A stretch of 40,645 nt of DNA from Aurantiacibacter poecillastricola. GTDB taxonomy: Bacteria; Pseudomonadota; Alphaproteobacteria; Sphingomonadales; Sphingomonadaceae. The position numbers and the translations under genes are program-made. The stretch's first letter is position 1, and every line of letters starts with the position of its first letter. This document shows positions 8,409-15,305 of the stretch, piece after piece. The DNA is taken from assembly GCF_030730945.1 (NCBI RefSeq), contig NZ_JAVAMS010000011.1:1-40645 (forward strand). Reading direction: 5' to 3'. Below the pieces are notes generated by a model, which was not told the origin of the DNA, ran no database searches, and worked only from the letters and a program-made list of their open reading frames with translations.

Positions 8409-8424
8409 GTTGCCACGTGGCAAA
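8409..8424. promoter_or_regulatory. parS-like palindrome 1
   Basis: GTTGCCACGTGGCAAA lies directly after the parA stop codon. Fourteen central bases (TTGCCACGTGGCAA, 8410-8423) form a perfect palindrome shared with the second site, which is why I read them as ParB binding centromere sites. Confidence 0.72.
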
Positions 8425-8532
8425 TTGCGAGGAATAGATTGTATAACAAGGGGTTGTTGTTACCCTCCCACAAATCGAAACGGATTGTCTTCGGTGCTCT
8501 TGCGCGCGGAAATCGATCAATTGCGGGCCAGC

Positions 8533-8548
8533 GTTGCCACGTGGCAAC
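8533..8548. promoter_or_regulatory. parS-like palindrome 2
   Basis: GTTGCCACGTGGCAAC is a perfect 16-base palindrome between parA and parB, 124 bases from the first copy and 38 bases ahead of the parB start. It may act as centromere and as an operator for parB. Confidence 0.75.
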
Positions 8549-8586
8549 AAGCTCCCCGCGCGGCAATAAAGTAAGGAGATTAAGCC

Positions 8587-9570
8587 ATGGCAAAGGGCAA
8601 CAAAGGGTTCAGCTCATTGCTAACCGACTCGCTCGACGAAGAGATCGAAGAGGGGGAGGCGGCCCCTGCGCGGAGCATCATGGCGAGCCGGAGTGAGGCG
8701 CTCAACCGACTGGCCTCGGGCAAGGTTGTGACCGATCGAACGGAATTCGTCGATCCCGGCCGCTGCAGGCCCTGGCGGCTGCACAACCGCGATCTCGATC
8801 ATCTTACCGAAGAAAGCTGCCGTGACCTCATCGGCGCCTTTCTTTCTGCCAAGAAGCAGCGCATCCCAGCTATTGTGCGCCGGTTGCGTGATGATCCGGA
8901 CCACGACTACGAGATCATCGCCGGGGTGCGCCGCTGGTGGACCGTGCAATGGTTGCGCGAGCACAACCACCCTGAGTTTGACTATTTGGTCACGGTCCAG
9001 CAGCTCACTGACGAAGAGGCTTTCCGGGTCTCCGATGTCGAGAACCGCTCGCGCAAGGACATCACCGATTGGGAGCGGGCGCACGAATATGAAGCTGCGC
9101 TGGAGGAGTTCTACGAGGGCTCGCTCACCCAGATGGCCGAGCACCTCAATATCTCAAAATCTTGGCTAAGCCGGATGCTCAATGTCGCGCGTCTCCCCAG
9201 CGAAATCGTTTCGGCCTTCTCCGACCGGCACGACATCACTGTCCGGATAGCGCGCGATCTCAAGCCACTGGCAAATGATCAGCGCGCGCGAAAAGCAATG
9301 GAGGCCGAGGCGGTCGCCTTAGTCGCGGATAGGGAAGGGGGGGCGGAACCACTGAGCGGCCCCGAAACCGCCAAGCGCCTCCTCAAGGCCACGGTGGCTC
9401 CCGCCAAACCTGCGAGGAAAGAGAAGGCGGAGACGATCAAATCCAAAGAAGGTCGGCCAATGCTAACGGTGAACCGGCCTGCAAAGGGGGAGGGTGTGAC
9501 GATAAAAGTGCTCCCAGGTTCCGGAGCAGGCAAGGACGAGTTGATCTTGGCGATCGGGAAGGTTCTTTAG
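8587..9570 (+). CDS. parB: Plasmid partition protein ParB
   Basis: The 327-residue protein has AAGGAGA upstream of ATG 8587. It carries the ParB/Srx nucleotide-binding signature (GVRRWWTVQWLREH, then ENRSRKD) and a central helix-turn-helix (LTQMAEHLNISKSWLSRMLN) that should read the two palindromes upstream. The C-terminal 60 residues after SGPETAKRLLKA resemble the dimer domain of plasmid ParB proteins. The family binds CTP and loads at parS, then stimulates ParA. The stop lies only about 24 bases from the first hairpin of the IS200 element, which inserted just behind the gene. Confidence 0.92.
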   Translation: MAKGNKGFSSLLTDSLDEEIEEGEAAPARSIMASRSEALNRLASGKVVTDRTEFVDPGRCRPWRLHNRDLDHLTEESCRDLIGAFLSAKKQRIPAIVRRLRDDPDHDYEIIAGVRRWWTVQWLREHNHPEFDYLVTVQQLTDEEAFRVSDVENRSRKDITDWERAHEYEAALEEFYEGSLTQMAEHLNISKSWLSRMLNVARLPSEIVSAFSDRHDITVRIARDLKPLANDQRARKAMEAEAVALVADREGGAEPLSGPETAKRLLKATVAPAKPARKEKAETIKSKEGRPMLTVNRPAKGEGVTIKVLPGSGAGKDELILAIGKVL

Positions 9571-9593
9571 CGTCACGCTTTGGGAGCAACCCC

Positions 9594-9609
9594 TCCGACT
9601 TCAGTCGGA
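9594..9609. repeat. IS left-end hairpin
   Basis: TCCGAC / GTCGGA arms with a TTCA loop. In IS200/IS605 elements TnpA recognises such imperfect hairpins as single-stranded DNA. Confidence 0.7.
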
Positions 9610-9636
9610 TACTGGCTTCAGCCATAGACTCGCATA

Positions 9637-9709
9637 ATAGCAGGTATCCTCGGGAAAGTGAGACCGCCTGAAAGGCGTGAAGTCTCACTTTCCCGAGGAT
9701 ACCTGCTAT
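9637..9709 (+). promoter_or_regulatory. 28-bp stem-loop hiding the tnpA ribosome site
   Basis: Arms 9637-9664 and 9682-9709 are perfect 28-base inverted repeats around a 17-base loop that has its own small CGCC/GGCG stem. The right arm contains GAGG (9694-9697) and the first two bases of the tnpA ATG at 9708. In the RNA this would close the ribosome site and can also stop read-through transcription, as described for IS200 of enteric bacteria. Confidence 0.85.
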
Positions 9710-10127
9710 GGGCTATTCGAGTGGTTGCCACACGACCTTTCATCATCGCTATCATATCGTCTGGGCGCCCAAATACCGTTTCAAGGTGTTGCACGGCGAG
9801 GTCCGCCTCAGGGTGCGCGAGATCATCAAGCAGGTCTGTGTCGAAATGGGCGTGACGATCGTCAATGGCGCGCTTTCACGCGATCACGTCCATATGTTCG
9901 TTGAAATCCCACCGCATATCTCGGTCAGCGACTTCGTGCGCCGGGTCAAGGGGCGGTCCTCGCGCAAGATCCAGCAGGAGTTCGAGCATATCCGCAAGCG
10001 CTACTGGGGCCAGCGCTTCTGGCAGCGTGGCTACTTCTCAACCACGTCCGGAAACATCACCGACGATATCATCATGCGCTATCTCGACCGCCATACCCAC
10101 AAGCAAGGCTTCAGCCCTTCGCCATGA
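9708..10127 (+). CDS. tnpA: IS200/IS605 Y1 transposase TnpA
   Basis: The 139-residue protein is full length for IS200 TnpA. It shows the N-terminal HHRYHIVWAPKYR, the HUH metal site H60-V-H62 (DHVHMF) and the catalytic tyrosine Y125 in RYLDRH. In IS608 the fourth residue after the tyrosine is Gln, the third metal ligand; here it is His129. The enzyme cuts and joins single-stranded DNA at the element ends. Its start codon is buried in a long stem-loop, so expression is expected to be very low. Confidence 0.92.
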   Translation: MGYSSGCHTTFHHRYHIVWAPKYRFKVLHGEVRLRVREIIKQVCVEMGVTIVNGALSRDHVHMFVEIPPHISVSDFVRRVKGRSSRKIQQEFEHIRKRYWGQRFWQRGYFSTTSGNITDDIIMRYLDRHTHKQGFSPSP

Positions 10128-10131
10128 ACCT

Positions 10132-10147
10132 ACCGGCGTCAGCCGGT
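10132..10147. repeat. IS right-end hairpin
   Basis: ACCGGC / GCCGGT arms with a GTCA loop, 4 bases after the tnpA stop. It pairs with the left-end hairpin as the expected TnpA substrate. Confidence 0.68.
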
Positions 10148-10154
10148 CAGTCAT

Positions 10155-11171
10155 TCAGCTAGGCCGGGAACTCTGGACGTTCTGCAGAAGCGTATCGATC
10201 TCTTCCATTTCCTTGTCGAAGTCCGCCAGCACCGTATCGAGCTCCTCGGTTCGTCGGGGAGGGGAGGGCGGTCGGCCGCGCGGGGGGGAGACCATACCCA
10301 GAGCGATCCCCATATCTGGCGTGACGTAAAGACGCCAGCTGTTCCGGCCCGAAACCTCAACGAGAAGGCGGTGTGCGGCAGCGCGCGCAAGCAGCTTTCC
10401 CGCACCCGAGAGCGTAATCTCGAATGTGTCCGCAATCAGCCGCGCCGTCACCAGCGGCTGCGAAAGGACAAGTTTGCCCAGATCACGCAAGAGTCCCGGG
10501 CGGCTTTCCTCTGCAAGTACAGCAGCAAAGTTCAGGCGCCAGCCCTCAAGCCGATCGAGACGCTCCAGGCCGTCGGCGGCAGTGCTGCGCAACGCCTTCA
10601 GCAGCCGCTTGAGCTGGCGCTCTCGCGGGCCGCGCAGGGTCCGTAGCGAGAGGTCGCCTATGACGAGGCAAGGTAGAGCGCTTGCGACCACATTCATGCT
10701 GGCCAGCAGCTGGGGAAAGCAGAGCCACGGACGAGGCGAGGGGTCCTGGCGCGTCCAGATGTCGAGCAAGGTCAGCGCACGGATGAGGGGAGGGGCCTTG
10801 CTCCAGGTGTCCGGCGGGTCGAAGCTGAAGGGCAGGCCCTCGCGCCAGTGACGCACAGTCGCCCGATCAAAAGAATGCTTCCACTCACCAAATGCATCGA
10901 ACGGTCGGCCCGCCGTGGCAACGGAGGGGCGCCCGGCTATCGGAACTCCCGTTGCTTGAGAAAATACGTCGATTTCATCGATCTCGTATCGCTGCAGTTG
11001 CAGCGCCGTGCTATAGCCCTTCCAGACCGTCCGATTTCGCCATGGCTGAGCGACAGGACTGGCGGAAATCCGTGCATCCAGCCTGCCGATAGCTGCCATA
11101 GCTTCGCCGAACAGGCCCGCCAATCCGGCCGTCCAGGCGATCGAGGAGAGGGGAAGTGCCGGCCGGCTCAT
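10155..11171 (-). CDS. DUF1612-like (RHE_PE00001 family) DNA-binding protein
   Basis: ATG at 11171 (MSRPALPLSSIAW) gives 338 residues; a longer GTG/TTG-type extension is possible but has no ribosome site. The N-terminus (IGRLDARISASPVAQPWRNR) and the C-terminal winged-helix pattern (SQPLVTARLIADTFEITLSGAGKLLARAAAHRLL) match my memory of RHE_PE00001/DUF1612 proteins on rhizobial plasmids. The function is unknown; DNA binding is inferred. It diverges from the HEPN gene across a palindrome. The stop codon lies 8 bases beyond the IS right hairpin, so the last residues may come from the element. Confidence 0.55.
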   Translation of the reverse strand: MSRPALPLSSIAWTAGLAGLFGEAMAAIGRLDARISASPVAQPWRNRTVWKGYSTALQLQRYEIDEIDVFSQATGVPIAGRPSVATAGRPFDAFGEWKHSFDRATVRHWREGLPFSFDPPDTWSKAPPLIRALTLLDIWTRQDPSPRPWLCFPQLLASMNVVASALPCLVIGDLSLRTLRGPRERQLKRLLKALRSTAADGLERLDRLEGWRLNFAAVLAEESRPGLLRDLGKLVLSQPLVTARLIADTFEITLSGAGKLLARAAAHRLLVEVSGRNSWRLYVTPDMGIALGMVSPPRGRPPSPPRRTEELDTVLADFDKEMEEIDTLLQNVQSSRPS

Positions 11172-11222
11172 GGCACGAAAGTAGACTGAAACGCACACGC
11201 GAGTCCACAATGCAGAATGACT

Positions 11223-11251
11223 AGTGTTGATAAGGCCTGCTTATCAACACT
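11223..11251. promoter_or_regulatory. 29-bp palindrome: candidate operator or recombinase core site
   Basis: Two perfect 12-base arms (11223-11234 and 11240-11251) surround five bases. Read as 11-7-11 it is AGTGTTGATAA, GGCCTGC, TTATCAACACT, which is the geometry of XerCD-type core sites, and the inner ATAA/TTAT bases match dif. Each arm also contains TTGATA, a possible -35 for either divergent gene. It lies midway between the starts at 11171 and 11286 and upstream of a tyrosine recombinase gene. Confidence 0.7.
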
Positions 11252-11285
11252 ATGCAATTGCGGCTGTCGCGCGTAAACAGATCGC

Positions 11286-12737
11286 ATGCGACAAGAAGAC
11301 GATCCAATTTCTAAGGCCATGCGAGATTTGCAGGGCGGCACGCTTGCATCGCTCGCCGCAGGCAAAGACAGCTCTTCGCAACTGATCGAGCGAGCAATGC
11401 GCGGCCACAGCCAGTATGAGAAATTGATCGCGCGGCAGCCCGATTTTGTCGAACAGGCGCTCGCCCACCAGAAAACCTATCAGGATCTGATCGACCGGCA
11501 CCCGGCTTTCTTTGACACCGCGCGTCAGCGTGCTGAAGAACTGAGCCTCATGGCCTCGAACGGCACGTTCGATCTTGTCTCTGATCGCCTTGGAGCGATC
11601 GCGCACTCCGCCTCGCTTGCCGAGCGGATGGCGAGCGGGTCGGTCGCGGGGGATACCTTCGCTTCCCTCGTGGCGGGGCGCGGGTTGCTCGACGACACCG
11701 TGGCCGACATTCTCGCCAAGCGCGATGCACTGGCTCCGGTCATGGAAAGGCTGCAAGGGGTGTCGACGACGACAGAGGCCTTCGCACGCCAGCTTGCCGG
11801 GCTCTCGCAAGCAGCTGATGCACTGGCCGGGATCGTGCCGTCTCGTGCTCGTCTGGCAACCGATTACCCTGATTTGTTTCCTGAACTGCGTGTACCGACC
11901 ATGGCCGAGGTTGCGCAGATCGACTTCGCGGCGATCGCAGGTGTCCGACATGCCCAAGTGGACTTTGCGGAACGGTTACGAACCGAGGTGCTCGCGATTG
12001 AGACGCCCTGGGTGCAGGCTGACCGGCCGGAACTCGCGCTGGAAGGTTATGCGGCCTTTCGCGGCCTAACCGATCTTGTGGCGCGCGCGGCTCCGGGGAC
12101 TCCACGGGTGGCCGAAAGGGTGCGCGAGGAGTTCGGTGACTACCGCAAGTCCAAGCCGGAGGAGGACGTCGCCGAAGACGCGATGCTCGCGCGCGGGCTC
12201 CGCCTGGCACGCGGGTTCGACAGGCGTCTCTCCAGTTTGCCGATGGCTCTGGTGGGCTCGATTTTTATGCCTTTCGGAATGACTGTGGAAGCACCGCCTG
12301 ATGCAGATGAAGACGAACTCGATCTGGTTGTCGCCACTATGGCGCGCCAGCTTGAACGCAAGCTTCGCGCCTTCATCGCTGCGGCAATGGTGCGTTCTGT
12401 CGGCCCGAAATGGATCCGTCAGCGTGTTCATTCGAATGTGCGCGAGGAATGGGAGCGCCGGCGCCAAGTCGATGTCGATATGGGACGGGCACCCGGCGAG
12501 TTGTTCGACTACGCCGATTTCGGCGACTATCGTGCAATCATCGAACGCAATGATAACTGGCAGGAGATCTTCAAGCCGATTTTCAAAAACAAGGTGTCGA
12601 TCGGCGAGACGCTTTCGCGGCTCGCGACGATACGAAATCCGGTCGCGCATGTTCGACCGCTTACAGTGGAGGACCTCCTCATCCTGCGCGTAGAGGGCCG
12701 ACGGATTTATGTCTGGATTGGCGAAATGGTACCTTGA
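11286..12737 (+). CDS. Swt1-type HEPN domain protein
   Basis: The 483-residue protein has a long helical N-terminal part (about 1-330) of repeated hydrophobic heptads with no recognised domain, and a C-terminal HEPN region. Its motif IRNPVAHVRPL contains R450-x4-H455, the HEPN ribonuclease signature, and the surrounding WQEIFKPIF...IGETLSRL pattern fits the Swt1 HEPN family. HEPN proteins of this kind are RNA-cleaving toxins or defence effectors; that role here is an inference. No strong ribosome site precedes the ATG at 11286. The recombinase gene starts at its stop codon, so the two are probably one operon. Confidence 0.7.
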   Translation: MRQEDDPISKAMRDLQGGTLASLAAGKDSSSQLIERAMRGHSQYEKLIARQPDFVEQALAHQKTYQDLIDRHPAFFDTARQRAEELSLMASNGTFDLVSDRLGAIAHSASLAERMASGSVAGDTFASLVAGRGLLDDTVADILAKRDALAPVMERLQGVSTTTEAFARQLAGLSQAADALAGIVPSRARLATDYPDLFPELRVPTMAEVAQIDFAAIAGVRHAQVDFAERLRTEVLAIETPWVQADRPELALEGYAAFRGLTDLVARAAPGTPRVAERVREEFGDYRKSKPEEDVAEDAMLARGLRLARGFDRRLSSLPMALVGSIFMPFGMTVEAPPDADEDELDLVVATMARQLERKLRAFIAAAMVRSVGPKWIRQRVHSNVREEWERRRQVDVDMGRAPGELFDYADFGDYRAIIERNDNWQEIFKPIFKNKVSIGETLSRLATIRNPVAHVRPLTVEDLLILRVEGRRIYVWIGEMVP

Positions 12738-12742
12738 GCGCA

Positions 12743-13867
12743 ATGGGCAGCTTGGCGGCATCGGATAACAGCCAGTCACTGGTCGTTGCGGAGGTCCGCG
12801 CGTTGGCCGGACCTGCAGCGGCGCTCGATCCTCGGCTGATCGACGCGGCTGTCCGGGCCTGGTCCGACAACACGAAGCGCGCGTTTGTTTCCGATCTCAC
12901 GCTCTGGGCAGAATGGTGCCGCCAGCGACACATTGCACCGGACAACGCAACTCCAGAACTTGTTGCTGCGTGGATTCGCGTTCTCGGTCGAACCGCAGAC
13001 GGTGATGAGGTCAAACTGCAACGCGAATGGAAACAGCGGAGCCCGGCAACGATTGCCCGCTATCTCGTTCATATCGGCATGGCATACCGTATGGGCGGCC
13101 TGACTGATCCAACAGCGGAGCCTCTGGTCAAGCTCGAGCTGAAGGCGATGCGCCGTGCTCGCGGGACCCGACAACGCCAGGCTCGGGGCATCCGCTTCAA
13201 GGGTGAAGTGGCAGACCTCGATGGTCCGGCCTCGGGTGTCTGTCTTGCGCACCTTATCAAGGCCTGCCGCCGTGACTGGCTAGGGTTGCGCGATGCTGCC
13301 TTGATCCGCACGGCCTATGATACCGCGTGCCGCCGTTCGGAATTGGTATCGATCCGTGTCGACCATATCGAAGGCGACGGGGCAGGGGGAGGGGCGCTCT
13401 ACATCCCTTCTTCGAAAACCGATGCGGAAGGTCAGGGCGCCTATGCCTACCTATCACCGGCAACGATGAAGGCCATCCGAGATTGGAAGAAAGATGGCGA
13501 TATTCGCGAAGGCCCCCTGTTCCGCCGCGTGGAATGTCACGCAGATGGTTCCGTACGGTGCGTGGGCAATGCTGCGCTCCATCCCAATTCGATTACGCTG
13601 ATCTATCGGCGCCTCATTCGCGATGCATATGCCAAGGGTCTGTTGGGAGAGATAAGCGAAACACGCTTCGAGAAACTGCTGAAAGAGATCTCGTCCCATT
13701 CGATCAGGGTCGGCGTGGCGCAGGACAATTTTGCGGCAGGGGAGGGGTTGCCTGCAATCATGCAGGCCTATCGCTGGCGCGACCCGGCCACGGTCATGCG
13801 ATATGGCGCAAGACTTGCCACACAAAGCGGCGCGGCGGCGCGACTTGCGAAGCGCTTTACCTCATAG
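12743..13867 (+). CDS. Tyrosine recombinase/integrase
   Basis: From ATG 12743 the product has 374 residues; a TTG at 12734 overlapping the previous stop (TTGA) would add three. The core-binding domain covers about 30-140. Catalytic residues are visible: Arg197 in ACRRSEL, Lys225 in SSKTDAEGQ, H319-x-x-R322 in HSIRVG, W345 at the H/W position, and nucleophile Tyr354 in VMRYGARL. This is a complete enzyme. It could resolve plasmid multimers or mediate cassette integration. It is transcribed with the HEPN gene, and the palindrome at 11223-11251 is the nearest site with recombinase geometry. Confidence 0.88.
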   Translation: MGSLAASDNSQSLVVAEVRALAGPAAALDPRLIDAAVRAWSDNTKRAFVSDLTLWAEWCRQRHIAPDNATPELVAAWIRVLGRTADGDEVKLQREWKQRSPATIARYLVHIGMAYRMGGLTDPTAEPLVKLELKAMRRARGTRQRQARGIRFKGEVADLDGPASGVCLAHLIKACRRDWLGLRDAALIRTAYDTACRRSELVSIRVDHIEGDGAGGGALYIPSSKTDAEGQGAYAYLSPATMKAIRDWKKDGDIREGPLFRRVECHADGSVRCVGNAALHPNSITLIYRRLIRDAYAKGLLGEISETRFEKLLKEISSHSIRVGVAQDNFAAGEGLPAIMQAYRWRDPATVMRYGARLATQSGAAARLAKRFTS

Positions 13868-14356
13868 GCAAGCTTACCTCTTGACTGCTTGAATTCGCGT
13901 ACCGTTATTTAAGGTCAGACACAGCGGCGGCTTTGCGCCCTGATTTCGGTCGTTCGACCGATCGCTCGCGGTCCCGAATAGCGGACATCGTCATTAGACC
14001 ACCGCAACGTCCGCTCATGGGTGTTTTCAAATGATCCTCGGACGTCAGCGATGGGGTGTATTTGAAAAACTCGGCCTGACCCGATCCGCAGCCGATTTTC
14101 CGTAATAATGATTCAACGGGAGAAGGCGTCTTGAGGTAATGATGCAGGCATGAGCTCTTATGAGTTTTAATATTTCCCGCCGAAGGTGCATGCGGAGTTT
14201 TTCAACACAATAGGGTGGTGAGCGGACGGTCCGGTTTCAGCGTCTCGGTGGCAAAACCGGACATCCATTATGTCGTCATGTCGGTGACAAGGCGCCTGCT
14301 GATGAGCGCGAAAGCTCGGTGGCGCGAGAGTTCCTCGTGCCGACAATGCTTCAAGC
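13868..14356. other. Gene-poor gap with an isolated inverted repeat
   Basis: No convincing gene. A TTGACT box near the start has no gene behind it. GTCCGGTTT (14229-14237) and AAACCGGAC (14254-14262) form a 9-bp stem with a 16-base loop. Short open frames of about 100 codons on both strands show no recognisable motif. It marks the boundary between the recombinase module and the chromate cargo and may be a remnant of an insertion. Confidence 0.5.
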
Positions 14357-15280
14357 TTAGTGTGGCCCAGCCTCGACGCGACCCTGTACGTCGCGAGCCG
14401 AAGAAAGTGCTTCCGCAAGCTCTCTGGCCGGACCCACGCCCCAATAGTGCAGGAAGTAGTAGATCGGTTCACCGCCGACCATATGATTGTGCAGGGCTAC
14501 CACGTTAATGCCGCGTTCCCGCAGAGCGCGCAGGACCGGCTGGACCTCATCCTCGGTCATTATGAAATCGCCGTCTACCGCAGCCAGTTCATCGCTTCCT
14601 GAGAATGCAGCCCATGTTGTAAGTCCCATCGAGCCCCCAATCTCGATACCGTGCATCCGGCCTGACCTCGGAAAAGTGTATTTCACGACGCCATCGTCGA
14701 TAGTCGGCTCCATTTCGAAAAGCGCGGTCAGAGGTGCAGGATCGATAACGCCGTCAGGATCGGGCGTCGCTCCGCCGAAGCTGCGCTGCGGCACAGGATT
14801 GGCTTGTCTCACCGCCTTGATCGCATCCCATACGGATTTCACGGCAGCCGCCATCCGGGCGGTGTCGCCGTGACCGCCGATATGCATGAAGTAGACAGGC
14901 GGATCATCGAAGATGAAGTGATTGTGCAACGCGGTGACCGTCAGTCCGCCCTCGAGAGCAGCATCCATCGCAGCCGTAATCTCGTCCTCGAAAACCACCG
15001 TATCGCCCATGACCATGACACCGCCCTCGACAGGTTTGAAGGCCGCCCAAGACCCAAGGCCCGCAGGAGGATCGAGGCGCATACCGTCGACGCTCACCTC
15101 GACATCGTCTCTGGTCCATCCGATGCGTGCCACCCCATCGTCGGTGATCGTCGCCTCGGCATGAGAGGCTTCGAAGATAAGAGCTGCAAGATTGTCCAGA
15201 TTATCCTGGGCGTGAACCGGAGCGGCCAAGATCGTGAAACTCACGCTTGTTGCGAGTAAAAAATTGCGAATATTTCTCAT
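14357..15280 (-). CDS. Secreted DUF1259 (LppY/LpqO-like) protein with two repeats
   Basis: ATG at 15280 is chosen because AAGGAG precedes it and a signal peptide follows (FLLATSVSFTILAAPVHAQ). The 307-residue product carries two copies of the DUF1259 unit, each with an LHNH motif (ALHNHFIFDDPPVYFMH and ALHNHMVGGEPIYYFLH). The family is periplasmic or exported and its function is unknown. It lies 25 bases downstream of chrA on the same strand, so it is probably co-transcribed and may serve in metal or oxyanion stress; that is an inference. Confidence 0.82.
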   Translation of the reverse strand: MRNIRNFLLATSVSFTILAAPVHAQDNLDNLAALIFEASHAEATITDDGVARIGWTRDDVEVSVDGMRLDPPAGLGSWAAFKPVEGGVMVMGDTVVFEDEITAAMDAALEGGLTVTALHNHFIFDDPPVYFMHIGGHGDTARMAAAVKSVWDAIKAVRQANPVPQRSFGGATPDPDGVIDPAPLTALFEMEPTIDDGVVKYTFPRSGRMHGIEIGGSMGLTTWAAFSGSDELAAVDGDFIMTEDEVQPVLRALRERGINVVALHNHMVGGEPIYYFLHYWGVGPARELAEALSSARDVQGRVEAGPH

Positions 15281-15305
15281 GTGAAATCTCCTTATTATCG
15301 GTGAC

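Larger units (their letters stand above)
9571..10154 (+). mobile_element. IS200/IS605-family element (tnpA only, IS200 type)
   Basis: A Y1 transposase gene is flanked by small subterminal DNA hairpins: 9594-9609 (TCCGACTTCAGTCGGA) on the left and 10132-10147 (ACCGGCGTCAGCCGGT) on the right. There are no terminal inverted repeats and no tnpB, as in IS200. Exact ends cannot be set without an empty site; they should lie within about 20 bases of the limits given. The insertion separates parB from the minus-strand gene at 10155. Confidence 0.82.

Noticed and set aside
5346..8548. Idea that GTGGCCAC operators and the TTGCCACGTGGCAA parS-like sites are the same element
   Set aside because: They share only short GCCAC pieces and have different centres, so they need different readers.
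13876..13905. TTGACT promoter-like box after the recombinase gene
   Set aside because: No gene lies downstream on that strand and the -10 is poor.
14167..14472. 101-codon minus-strand frame ahead of the DUF1259 stop
   Set aside because: No ribosome site or recognisable motif, and it overlaps the 3' end of the DUF1259 gene out of frame.
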